A stretch of DNA of 36,436 nucleotides from Pseudomonas sp. Irchel 3E20 (GTDB lineage: Bacteria; Pseudomonadota; Gammaproteobacteria; Pseudomonadales; Pseudomonadaceae). Location of the stretch: NCBI RefSeq assembly GCF_900187645.1, contig NZ_FYEE01000020.1, positions 1 through 36,436 on the forward strand, in the 5' to 3' direction. A program made the position numbers and the translations under genes. Shown here one piece after another: positions 1-7,225 of this stretch; position 1 is the first letter of the stretch, and each line of letters begins with the position of its first letter. Below the pieces are notes generated by a model. The model ran no database searches. It worked only from the letters and a program-made list of their open reading frames with translations, and was not told the origin of the DNA.

Positions 1-353
1 GCATCGGCCTGGCCCTGATCGCCAGCGCCGGGGCGGTGGACATCCAGGCGCAACAGAGCGACATCCACCTCAGCGCCCAAAACGACCTGAAGATCATCTC
101 GATCGAGGCCGAGGCACAAATGGCCGCCGGCACCACCCTGCACCTGGCCGTGGAGGGCGGCGCCAGCCTGACCCTGGAAGGCGGCAACATCACCTTCGCC
201 TGCCCGGGCAGCATCAAGGTGTATGCCGGCAAACGCCAGTTCAGCGGCCCCAGCCGTTCCCAGCTTGGCTTGCCCCTGTTTCCACAATCGGTGTGTGTGG
301 CGTGCCTGTTAAAAGCGGCGCGCAACGGCGCCCCCTATGCGCAGTTGCAGTAA
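1..353 (+). CDS. vgrG: VgrG spike protein, C-terminal end (partial)
   Basis: This is the 3' end of a gene that starts before the window; the frame is open from base 3. It reads IGLALIASAGAVDIQAQQ and continues with short alternating beta-strand repeats (DIHLSAQNDLKII, THLAVEGG-type), as in the DUF2345 region that extends the VgrG beta-helix of the T6SS spike. The motif GGNITFACPGSIKVYAGK followed by FSGP is typical of the end of that domain. A tail of about 35 residues follows, containing SVCVACLLKAARNGAPYA; similar Cys-containing tails are recalled from other Pseudomonas VgrGs and could bind the adaptor or effector (inference). The stop TAA overlaps the ATG of the DUF4123 gene by one base, so the two are translationally coupled. 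Loading of the downstream lipase effectors onto this spike is the natural reading of the gene order. Confidence 0.9.
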   Translation, partial: IGLALIASAGAVDIQAQQSDIHLSAQNDLKIISIEAEAQMAAGTTLHLAVEGGASLTLEGGNITFACPGSIKVYAGKRQFSGPSRSQLGLPLFPQSVCVACLLKAARNGAPYAQLQ

Positions 354-1315
354 TGACCCCGGCCTTTGCTTATGACCCCGCGGCGGACGGCGCCGGCAGC
401 GACCTGTTGAACTGGATGCAAGCGCAACCCCAAGCGCCCTATTGGGCGTTGGTGGATGTGGCGTTACTGGGCGCGGCACCCTTCAAGGCTGCGGCGCGCC
501 GCCATCACTGGGCACCCGTCAATGCCCTGGCGAACACGCCCCTGCAAGCGTTCGGTGAGGTGGCCCCGCATCTGATTGCCCTGGGCGACACCCCTCAAGA
601 ACGCCAGGCACAAATCGCGCAATTACTGACACTCACCGCAGGCACACCCGCCCTCAGCTTCTTGCGCAGCGCCTACCCCGCACAAGCCCTGCAACTGCTA
701 TTCGGGTACTTGGCCAAGGCCCAGGTTCAGGGCCGGGCAAGGGCCGTGCATCTACGCTTTGCCGACAGCCGTATCCTGCCGGGCCTGCTGCAAACCCTTG
801 CCCCCAGCCAACAACGGCGCGTAGCCGACATCGTTCAGGACTGGCGAGGCTGTGATCGATACGGCCACGTTCAGGGCTGGCTTGCCCTGCACGAGGCAGT
901 ACCAGCCGCACAGATAGACACCGCCCCCCACCTGCACCTGTGCCCGGAACAACTGGCTGCGCTGCTGACACAGGCAGAAGCCGACGCGGTGTTTTACCAA
1001 TTAACGCAGCAGCATCCAGAACTGCTCCCCCAACAACAACGCGCAGCCTTCCATCAGCGCCTCGCTACTTGCCTCTCAACGGCCAGTGAAATGAACCTGT
1101 CCACCGAACAAGACCGCTGGCTGTTTGTGCTGCTGAGTTTGAACTACGGCAATGAGTTCTATCGCTGCCCAGCACTTGCCCCAACTTGGGATGTTATTGG
1201 CGAACAAGGCGCGAGTTTGCAAGAACAAACACAAGGGTGGAGCACTGAAACGTTGCAGGCATTGATGGACTTCAAGGCCTCGCCAACTGTGCCTGATGGG
1301 CCAACCCCCCTTTAA
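353..1315 (+). CDS. DUF4123 domain T6SS effector adaptor/chaperone
   Basis: This 320-residue protein resembles the DUF4123 (Tap/TEC) adaptors that hold a cognate effector and load it on VgrG before T6SS firing. The supporting pattern is an N-terminal WALVDVALLG strand near residue 33 and LRFADSRILPGLLQTL near residue 140, the usual 'LR..D.R.L..LL' signature of the family. There is no signal peptide, which fits a cytoplasmic chaperone. The start is the ATG at 353, embedded in TAATG with the vgrG stop; no good Shine-Dalgarno is present, so re-initiation after vgrG is likely. An upstream in-frame ATG at 293 lies inside vgrG and is less likely. Its position between vgrG and the effector array suggests it serves the Tle1-like effectors, perhaps both of them. 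Confidence 0.85.
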   Translation: MTPAFAYDPAADGAGSDLLNWMQAQPQAPYWALVDVALLGAAPFKAAARRHHWAPVNALANTPLQAFGEVAPHLIALGDTPQERQAQIAQLLTLTAGTPALSFLRSAYPAQALQLLFGYLAKAQVQGRARAVHLRFADSRILPGLLQTLAPSQQRRVADIVQDWRGCDRYGHVQGWLALHEAVPAAQIDTAPHLHLCPEQLAALLTQAEADAVFYQLTQQHPELLPQQQRAAFHQRLATCLSTASEMNLSTEQDRWLFVLLSLNYGNEFYRCPALAPTWDVIGEQGASLQEQTQGWSTETLQALMDFKASPTVPDGPTPL

Positions 1316-1329
1316 TTGGAGGCCTGCAA

Positions 1330-1821
1330 ATGAGCAGATTTGAATTTGGCGCGTACCGCCGGCTCCGACGGTACAGCGCATTAATAGTGGTCGCCTTACT
1401 GGTGGGTTGTAATGGGGAAGAACCGGACAAAGGCCCCGCATCCGCCAGTATCAGTGGTTACAACCACACCGAAGATTATATTCATCGATTCTTTATTGAT
1501 GGGTCGTGGGGGGGGAACGTTTTTGCCTATAGCGGAGGGGGCGGTTTCGTATGCTGTATCAACTATCCTCGCGAATGGCGGCCTGGCCTCACAGCCACCG
1601 TCCGATGGAGTACTTCAAGTTCCATTCCGGATGGCCCTCCAGGAGTCACCTGGCATGAGCTGGTAGTGCCAATTGAGTATTACGATAAGTTGGGCTCCCG
1701 TTTAAATGTGCACTTTTTGCCAGGTCACACAGTCCGGCTGTTGATATGGAACGGCTCCGCCGACTCCAAGGGCTATCGCGGGCCGGCTGCTCCGATCAAA
1801 CCTGCTGACTGGCCTTACTGA
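1330..1821 (+). CDS. Lipoprotein, probable Tle1-type immunity protein (copy 1, DUF3304-like)
   Basis: This 163-residue protein has a lipoprotein signal peptide with lipobox LVGC (Cys27). The mature part carries the array's hallmark motifs: GYNHTEDYIHRFF, GGGGFVCCINYPREW with a double Cys, TVRWST, a TWHELVVPIE segment and a VHFLPG strand, ending in KPADWPY. I recall this pattern as DUF3304. Tle1-type lipases act in the periplasm and are neutralised there by lipoproteins, so an immunity role is inferred from location and neighbours. The Shine-Dalgarno GGAGG at 1318-1321 lies just after the DUF4123 stop. Its mature part differs by only four residues from the protein at 6710-7201, but the signal peptides of the two are unrelated in detail. 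Confidence 0.8.
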   Translation: MSRFEFGAYRRLRRYSALIVVALLVGCNGEEPDKGPASASISGYNHTEDYIHRFFIDGSWGGNVFAYSGGGGFVCCINYPREWRPGLTATVRWSTSSSIPDGPPGVTWHELVVPIEYYDKLGSRLNVHFLPGHTVRLLIWNGSADSKGYRGPAAPIKPADWPY

Positions 1822-1846
1822 CAATAATTACTTAGGAATTAACTCC

Positions 1847-2362
1847 ATGAATGCGTTTCAAATTGGCAGGCAACATCTGCGTCAACTATTAAGTTTACTC
1901 GTGCTGGCCGTATTGCTTGTTGGCTGTAAGGCGGAAGAGCCGGATAAAGGCCCTGCGACTGCCAGTATCAGTGCCTATAACCACACCGCTGACTATATAC
2001 ATGAATTTTATGTAGATGGAGCGTGGGGGGGTAACTCGCGTGCTTATGGCGGTGGGGGAGGTTTTGTATGTTGCATTAGCTATTCTCGCGAATGGCGCCC
2101 TGACTTAACCGCTACTGTTCGGTGGAGCACCTCGGCCTCAAACCCCCAACCCTATACGGGCGAAACTTGGCACGAAAAAGTAGTGCCGATTGAGTATTAC
2201 GATAAGTTGGGCTCCCGTTTAAATGTGCACTTTTTGCCAGATCACACAGTTCGGCTGTTGATATGGAACGGCTCAGCCGACTCCAAGGGCTATCCTGGGC
2301 CTGCGGCGCCGATAAAACCTGCTGATTGGCCAAAGACTCTTTATCTGGAGGATCTGAAATGA
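1847..2362 (+). CDS. Lipoprotein, probable immunity protein (copy 2)
   Basis: This 171-residue lipoprotein has the n-region MNAFQIGRQHLRQLL and lipobox LVGC. The N-terminal half of the mature part (AYNHTADYIHEFYVDGAWGG, NPQPYTGETWHEK) resembles the copy at 2359. The C-terminal half, from VVPIEYYDKLGSRLN to KPADWP, matches the copies at 1330 and 6710, so the gene itself looks mosaic. It ends with an extra segment, KTLYLEDLK, absent from the WPY-ending copies. The DNA for that tail supplies the Shine-Dalgarno (ggagg near 2347) of the next gene, and its TGA overlaps that gene's ATG (ATGA at 2359-2362). The start ATG at 1847 has the upstream TTAGGAATTAACTCC as ribosome site. Confidence 0.8.
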   Translation: MNAFQIGRQHLRQLLSLLVLAVLLVGCKAEEPDKGPATASISAYNHTADYIHEFYVDGAWGGNSRAYGGGGGFVCCISYSREWRPDLTATVRWSTSASNPQPYTGETWHEKVVPIEYYDKLGSRLNVHFLPDHTVRLLIWNGSADSKGYPGPAAPIKPADWPKTLYLEDLK

Positions 2363-2871
2363 CTGAGCTTCAAACCGGCAGGCAATACCTGCGTCAACTA
2401 TTAAGTTTTCTAGTGCTGGCGGTATTGCTTGTTGGCTGTAAGGCGGAAGAGCCGGACAAAGGCCCCGCGTCTGCCAAGATCAGTGCCTATAACCACACCG
2501 CTGACTATATTCATGAGTTCTATATAGATGGTGCTTGGGGAGGGAACTCGCGTGCTTATGGCGGTGGGGGAGGTTTTGTGTGTTGCATTAGCTATCCTCG
2601 CGAATGGCGCCCTGACTTGACCGCTACTGTGCGGTGGAGTACTTCAGCTTCAAAGCCCAACCCCTATACGGGAACTACCTGGCACGAAAAAGTAGTGCCG
2701 ATTGAGTATTACGACAAATTGGGCTCGTTGAATGTGCATTTCTTACCCAATAACCAAGTAAGGCTACTGATCTGGAACGGCTCGGCCGGCTCCAAGGGGT
2801 ATAGAGGGCCAGATGCTCCGGAAAAACCCGCCGGCTGGCCAAAGACTCTTTATCTAGAGGATCTGAAATGA
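2359..2871 (+). CDS. Lipoprotein, probable immunity protein (copy 3)
   Basis: This 170-residue lipoprotein starts at the ATG within ATGA at 2359. An in-frame ATG at 2326 would add 11 residues but lies inside the previous gene and would bury the signal peptide. The signal peptide MTELQTGRQYLRQLL...LLVGC is shared, with one change (V to I), with the copy at 6710. The mature part has HTADYIHEFYIDGAWGG, GGFVCCISYPREW and LNVHFLPNNQVRLLIWNGS. Its tail KTLYLEDLK again overlaps the following ATG by ATGA, coupling it to the truncated effector at 2868. An immunity role is inferred from the context. Confidence 0.8.
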   Translation: MTELQTGRQYLRQLLSFLVLAVLLVGCKAEEPDKGPASAKISAYNHTADYIHEFYIDGAWGGNSRAYGGGGGFVCCISYPREWRPDLTATVRWSTSASKPNPYTGTTWHEKVVPIEYYDKLGSLNVHFLPNNQVRLLIWNGSAGSKGYRGPDAPEKPAGWPKTLYLEDLK

Positions 2872-3149
2872 CTGAATTTCAACCTGGTTGGTACAAGGTC
2901 CGACGCAAGCTGGATAACTCCCTGGACTGTCGCTATTTCGATACACCGCATACCTACAGCGCTTATTGCTGGCTAGAGCCCAATGGCAATCAACGGCTGT
3001 GGTGGGATGCCCGGCAGCACCCACCGGCCCGGGCCATGGCGTGGCAGCCACGTTTCCAACGGGTTGCCGACCCACTGTCGGTTGCCTCCTGGGATGCCTA
3101 TGCCTGCACCCTGGGCAATTCGCAGATGGAGCCGCCGATTCCTATCTAA
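2868..3149 (+). pseudogene. Truncated Tle1-like effector: N-terminal 93 codons only
   Basis: The reading frame MTEFQPGWYKVRRKLDN...NSQMEPPIPI matches the first 93 residues of the full effectors at 3693 and 7226 and then stops. From GNQRLWWDARQHPP to PIPI it is identical in protein to the copy at 7226, and I count about two base differences over roughly 165 bases. Homology ends exactly after CCTATC at 3146, where the full genes continue with ARLGRERTP. After that point the DNA matches the 3' end of a lipoprotein gene (see 3148-3195). It lacks the whole lipase domain, so any product would be the head region only. The ATG overlaps the stop of the lipoprotein upstream (ATGA). It could still make a 93-residue head peptide that binds the adaptor (speculative). 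Confidence 0.8.
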
Positions 3150-3195
3150 GCCAGTCGGCTGGTCAGCGTTGGTTATTAAAGAGGGTGAGGAATGA
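3148..3195 (+). pseudogene. Remnant of an immunity lipoprotein 3' end
   Basis: Read in its own frame, this stretch encodes KPVGWSALVIKEGEE and a stop. KPVGW lines up with the KPADWP / KPAGWP / KPIDWP end of the array's lipoproteins, and the bases taagcc-a-tcg-ctgg also match 3649-3663. Its TGA forms an ATGA overlap with the next lipoprotein start at 3192 and it carries that gene's ribosome site (gagggtgagg). It therefore looks like the last 16 codons of a deleted immunity gene, joined to the truncated effector head at 3146/3147. The tail type (SALVIKEGEE) is distinct from the two other tail types in the array. Confidence 0.6.
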
Positions 3196-3671
3196 ACCTA
3201 TTTAAAATCTGCAGTTTTAAGGTTTTTGGTGCTGTGTTGCTATTTGTCGTACTAGTGGGTTGCAATGGTGAAGAGCAAGATAATGGGCCTGCTACAGCCA
3301 GTATCATTGGTTATAACAATACAGAGCATTATATACATCGTTTTTTTGTCGATGAGTCCTGGGGTGGGAATGTTCGTGCTTACAGCGGTGGAGGTGGGGT
3401 TGTTTGTTGCATAAGTTACCCCCGTGAATGGAGTTCGGATCTTGCTGCAGTTGTACGTTGGAGTACCTCAAGTTCTATTCCGGATGGCCCTCGCGGTGTT
3501 ACCTGGCATGAAAAGATAGTGCCAATTGAAAGTTACGATCAATTAGGGAATTTAAATGTTCACTTTCTGCCTGGCAATCAGGTTCGTCTGATTATCTCGC
3601 CGGGGTCTCCCGGATTTCCTGGCTATCGCGGGCCGGACGCGCCCGTTAAGCCAATCGACTGGCCTTACTGA
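3192..3671 (+). CDS. Lipoprotein, probable immunity protein (copy 4, divergent)
   Basis: This 159-residue lipoprotein has the signal peptide MNLFKICSFKVFGAVLLFVVLVGC. It is the most divergent and the most AT-rich of the six copies, with codon choice unlike its neighbours (many TTT, ATA, GTT), which suggests more recent transfer from another source. The family motifs are kept: GYNNTEHYIHRFFVD, GGGVVCCISYPREW, VRWSTSSSIPDGP, LNVHFLPGNQVRLI and KPIDWPY. It sits directly before the full effector at 3693 with a 21-base gap holding AAGGAG, so it is the best candidate for that effector's partner (inference). Confidence 0.8.
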   Translation: MNLFKICSFKVFGAVLLFVVLVGCNGEEQDNGPATASIIGYNNTEHYIHRFFVDESWGGNVRAYSGGGGVVCCISYPREWSSDLAAVVRWSTSSSIPDGPRGVTWHEKIVPIESYDQLGNLNVHFLPGNQVRLIISPGSPGFPGYRGPDAPVKPIDWPY

Positions 3672-3692
3672 AAATTCTAAGGAGTACCTCTA

Positions 3693-6050
3693 ATGACCGA
3701 ATTTCAAACCGGTTGGTACAGGGTGGCGCGCAAACTGGATGACACTCTTGACTGTCGTTACTTCGATACCCCACAAACCTATAGTGCCCATTGCTGGTTG
3801 GAGCCCAACGGTAGATTGCGGTTGTGGTGGGATGCCCGCAAACACCCTCCGGTGCGGGCCATGATGTGGGAGCCACATTTTCAACGCCTCGCCGATCCGC
3901 CCTCGATCGCTAATTGGGACGCTTATGCCTGTACCTTGGGCAACTCGCAGATGGAACTACCGATTCCTATCGCTCGGTTGGGGCGTGAACGCACCCCCAT
4001 GGAAGAAGTGACGCGAGGTATGAAGGCCGATTTCAGCGGAATGGACTGTGTGCAGGAAATCCATGTCGGGGTGTTTTTTGATGGCACCAATAACAACATG
4101 GAACGGGACAAGCCCCACAGTCATTCAAATATAGTTAGCTTGTACGATGCTCATATCAAGGATCAAGAAACCCATTTTGCCTACTATTTGCCCGGGGTAG
4201 GCACTCCCTTCAGGGAAGTGGGCGAGATGACTGAGTCCAGTACTGGCAAAAGTTTTGCCTCGGGTGGTGAAGCGCGAATTCATTGGGCCATGCTTCAGGT
4301 CTATAACGCTGTTCACCGAGTTTTTCACGGGGGCAATATGCTCGATGCACATGAGATGAAGATCCTGGTCACTAAAGTCCTCAGTACTCACTTTCGTCAC
4401 GCCACCGAAGAGAAGGAACTACGACGCCTCTTTTACGGTATCAACAAACGGTTGATAAACGCCGTGCAATACGAGCGCCCGCGCGTTACCCAAATGCACC
4501 TGTCGGTATTCGGCTTCTCCCGTGGCGCCGCCGAGGCGCGGGTGTTTTGCAATTGGGTGCAAAGGTTCTGCGAAGGGGTGATTGGCGGAGCCAAGGTGAA
4601 CCTGCGTTTTCTTGGCCTGTTCGACACCGTGGCTTCCGTGGGCCTGGCCGACTCTTCACCGGTGGGGCGCGGGTTTCTCCATTGGGCCCATAACAACCTG
4701 GCCATCGAGGGCGTCGAGAAAACCGTGCACTACGTGGCCGGCCATGAAATCCGCCGCTCGTTCCCGCTGTCCACCGTGCGCGATGGCGGCCGTTGGCCGG
4801 CCAATACCCGCGAGTTCGTCTACCCCGGCACCCACTCGGATATCGGCGGCGGCTATGGCCCTGGCGAGCAGGGCAAATCCCTGGGCGGGCGCAGCAGCCT
4901 GCTGTCGCAGATCACCTTGAATGATATGTACGAGGAAGCTCTCACCGCGGGTGTCAGGCTTATCCCTCGCCTGAAGATGGAAAATGAAACCAAAGACGAC
5001 TTCGCCATCGACCCCGCCCTGCACGCCGCGTTCATGGCCTACACCGACTGGACGCTGCATGCCAACGAGCAACAGGAAAACCTCGCCGGTAGCCGCCGTG
5101 GCGTGGTGGAAAGCCGTATGCACACGCAGATGCAGCATTACTGGCGCTGGCGGGCGAGCAAGCGCACCGAGGCGCAGTTCAAGGCCTTGCACAGTTGGGC
5201 CAACGCCACTGCGCAAGACCAGCAGGACCTGTGGGAGTCGGAGCTGGATTGGCGCGCCGATGTGGCGCAGGCGCGCAAGGCCCATGAGCCCATCGTGGAG
5301 CAACGCTACCAGCACGGTATCGGTTTGACCCCGCGCACGCTGCCCGCGCGGCCCAGCCAGACGCAAAAGGATTTGCTGCGCATGGTCGATGCCACTGCCC
5401 CGATTCCGCCCTTGGTGGATGAGTTCTTCGACCGCTACGTGCACGACTCCCACGCCGGTTTCTGGCTGCTGGGGCCGTTGACCCAGTGGGACAAGTCGGT
5501 GTTCGTCAATGAAATCCGCAACAAGAAAGACGCCTTCGACCAGTGGACGGCGCTGTCGCGCAGCCGCTTGCTCCACGCCCACCACTACACCCGCGTCGCC
5601 AGCCAGTACGCCCTCAACCGCTTCGAGCAGCGGGTGTACGACGCCAACAGCCCGAAAGCGGTGCCGGGTGCCGCGCCGGTGATACCGCTGATGACCGACG
5701 CCGATGCCGCCGACCTGCGCGAGAACATGGGGTTTGCCGGTTTGGTGGTGGAGTACGCCATGGGCAGCGGCACCCGCCGCGAGGCCAATGGCGCGGGGCA
5801 GTACCGGCGGGTGTTTGACGAGGACCATGAGGCCTTGGCGCTGATCGATGTTGCCGCGCAGCACCTGGAGGCGCTGGGCGGCGGCATCCAGGAACGCGCC
5901 AGCCAAGTGGCCGAGGGCGTTGGCGAACTCAAGGAGCGCGCCGTCGACAGCGTGACGGACCTGCCGGCCAAAGCCGCCGAGGCGGCACGCAAGCATGCCA
6001 TGGACGCGCTGATAAACCGCTTGCCGGGTGGCGTGCCGCCGTTGCGTTGA
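3693..6050 (+). CDS. Tle1-like T6SS lipase effector (DUF2235), copy 1
   Basis: This is a 785-residue protein. Residues 1-95 form a head region with conserved aromatic motifs (RLWWDAR, WDAYACTLGNSQ). The alpha/beta-hydrolase part begins near 122 with HVGVFFDGTNNN (residues 124-135), the opening signature of DUF2235/Tle1 catalytic domains. The nucleophile motif GFSRG places Ser276. LFDTVAS (Asp311) and PGTHSDIGGGY (His381) supply plausible Asp and His of the triad, in the same order as in P. aeruginosa Tle1. The remaining 400 residues are a family-specific C-terminal part without a recognised motif. There is no signal peptide, as expected for T6SS cargo. The enzyme should hydrolyse membrane phospholipids in the periplasm of a target cell. 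The start ATG has aaggag 11 bases upstream. Over most of its length it is nearly identical to the copy at 7226. Confidence 0.88.
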   Translation: MTEFQTGWYRVARKLDDTLDCRYFDTPQTYSAHCWLEPNGRLRLWWDARKHPPVRAMMWEPHFQRLADPPSIANWDAYACTLGNSQMELPIPIARLGRERTPMEEVTRGMKADFSGMDCVQEIHVGVFFDGTNNNMERDKPHSHSNIVSLYDAHIKDQETHFAYYLPGVGTPFREVGEMTESSTGKSFASGGEARIHWAMLQVYNAVHRVFHGGNMLDAHEMKILVTKVLSTHFRHATEEKELRRLFYGINKRLINAVQYERPRVTQMHLSVFGFSRGAAEARVFCNWVQRFCEGVIGGAKVNLRFLGLFDTVASVGLADSSPVGRGFLHWAHNNLAIEGVEKTVHYVAGHEIRRSFPLSTVRDGGRWPANTREFVYPGTHSDIGGGYGPGEQGKSLGGRSSLLSQITLNDMYEEALTAGVRLIPRLKMENETKDDFAIDPALHAAFMAYTDWTLHANEQQENLAGSRRGVVESRMHTQMQHYWRWRASKRTEAQFKALHSWANATAQDQQDLWESELDWRADVAQARKAHEPIVEQRYQHGIGLTPRTLPARPSQTQKDLLRMVDATAPIPPLVDEFFDRYVHDSHAGFWLLGPLTQWDKSVFVNEIRNKKDAFDQWTALSRSRLLHAHHYTRVASQYALNRFEQRVYDANSPKAVPGAAPVIPLMTDADAADLRENMGFAGLVVEYAMGSGTRREANGAGQYRRVFDEDHEALALIDVAAQHLEALGGGIQERASQVAEGVGELKERAVDSVTDLPAKAAEAARKHAMDALINRLPGGVPPLR

Positions 6051-6117
6051 TTTTTCTGCTGGGTTGTTGCCACGGGGGGAAGTACCACGACTGATTTGGA
6101 GTGGCTTAACCAGTTCC

Positions 6118-6172
6118 AAAAGTTAGCGCGGTCCAGACGCCCCCGGGAAAACCTGCTGCTTGGCCTTACTGA
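6118..6172 (+). pseudogene. Remnant of an immunity lipoprotein 3' end
   Basis: The stretch around gcgcggtccagacgccccc and the following bases resemble the GPDAP-KPADWPY coding end of the array's lipoproteins. One frame gives KPAAWPY and a stop at 6170-6172, matching the KPADWPY ends at 1821 and 7201; one extra base upstream breaks the frame with GPDAP. The spacer that follows (actgacaaaaatcacttagg) also matches the spacer after the genes ending at 1821 and 7201. It is therefore a scar marking the left edge of the third array unit. Confidence 0.5.
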
Positions 6173-6197
6173 CAAAAATCACTTAGGGATTAATTCC

Positions 6198-6713
6198 ATG
6201 AATGCGTTTCAAGTTGGCAGGCAACACTTGCGTCAACTATTAAGTTTGCTAGTACTGGCCGTATTGCTTGTTGGCTGTAAGGCGGAGGAGCCGGATAAAG
6301 GCTCAGCTACCGCGCAAATCAGTGCCTATAACCACACAGAAGACTTTATCTACCAGTTTTATATAGATGGTGCTGGAGGGGCGAGCGTACGAGCCTATGA
6401 GGGCGGGGGAGGTTTTATTTGCTGTATCGGCTATCCGCGTGAATGGCGCCCTGACCTTAAAGCCACGGTGCGTTGGACCACCTCAGCGTCAAACCCCAAA
6501 CCCTATACGGGTGAAACCTGGCACGAAAAAGTAGTGCCCATCGAGCAATACAAGGAACTCGGAACAACGTTAAATGTGCATTTTTTAGAACAGGGAAACG
6601 TAAGGTTGATTATCAGCAGTATGGGCTCTGGCCACCCGGAGTATCCGGGCCCACTGCCTCCAGTTAAACCCGCTGAGTGGCCAAAGACTCTTTATCTGGA
6701 GGATCTGAAATGA
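6198..6713 (+). CDS. Lipoprotein, probable immunity protein (copy 5)
   Basis: This 171-residue lipoprotein has the signal peptide MNAFQVGRQHLRQLL...LVGC, shared with the copy at 1847. The mature part departs from the others at several places: EDFIYQFYIDGAGGASVRAYEGGGGFICCIGYPREW, EQYKELGTTLNVHFLEQGNVRLI and SSMGSGHPEYPGP. It ends in the coupling tail KTLYLEDLK, whose TGA overlaps the next ATG (ATGA at 6710-6713). I place the start at 6198 because it has the ttagg ribosome site and gives a clean signal peptide; an in-frame ATG at 6096 would put 34 residues in front of it. Confidence 0.8.
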   Translation: MNAFQVGRQHLRQLLSLLVLAVLLVGCKAEEPDKGSATAQISAYNHTEDFIYQFYIDGAGGASVRAYEGGGGFICCIGYPREWRPDLKATVRWTTSASNPKPYTGETWHEKVVPIEQYKELGTTLNVHFLEQGNVRLIISSMGSGHPEYPGPLPPVKPAEWPKTLYLEDLK

Positions 6714-7201
6714 CTGAGCTTCAAACCGGCAGGCAATACCTGCGTCAACTATTAAGTTTTCTAGTACTGGCGATATTGCTTGTTGGCTGTAAGGCGGAAG
6801 AGCCGGACAAAGGCCCCGCGTCCGCCAGGATCAGTGGTTACAACCACACCGAAGATTATATTCATCGATTCTTTATTGATGGGTCGTGGGGGGGGAACGT
6901 TTTTGCCTATAGCGGAGGAGGAAAGTTTGTATGCTGTATCAACTATCCTCGCGAATGGCGGCCTGGCCTCACAGCCACCGTCCGTTGGAGTACTTCAAGT
7001 TCCATTCCGGATGGCCCTCCCGGAGTCACCTGGCATGAGCTGGTAGTGCCAATTGAGTATTACGATAAGTTGGGCTCCCGCTTAAATGTGCATTTTTTGC
7101 CAGATCACACAGTCCGGCTGTTGATATGGAACGGCTCAGCCGACTCCAAGGGCTATCGCGGGCCGGTTGCTCCGATCAAACCTGCTGACTGGCCTTACTG
7201 A
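6710..7201 (+). CDS. Lipoprotein, probable immunity protein (copy 6, mosaic)
   Basis: This 163-residue lipoprotein is an obvious recombinant. Its signal peptide MTELQTGRQYLRQLL...LLVGCKAEEPDK is that of the copy at 2359, with one difference, while its mature part is that of the copy at 1330 with only four differences (S to R, G to K, G to D, A to V). The switch falls around the codons for EEPDKGPAS just after the lipid-modified Cys. It ends WPY and is followed by the TTAGGAGTT-containing spacer and the second full effector, so it is the likely immunity partner of the effector at 7226 (inference). The start is the ATG within ATGA at 6710; an in-frame ATG at 6677 lies inside the previous gene. 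Confidence 0.8.
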   Translation: MTELQTGRQYLRQLLSFLVLAILLVGCKAEEPDKGPASARISGYNHTEDYIHRFFIDGSWGGNVFAYSGGGKFVCCINYPREWRPGLTATVRWSTSSSIPDGPPGVTWHELVVPIEYYDKLGSRLNVHFLPDHTVRLLIWNGSADSKGYRGPVAPIKPADWPY

Positions 7202-7225
7202 CAATAATTACTTAGGAGTTCGTCC

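Noticed and set aside
1330..7201. Lipoproteins as T6SS effectors themselves
   Set aside because: They have lipoprotein signal peptides and no catalytic motif, and they are repeated next to lipases; periplasmic immunity is the simpler reading.
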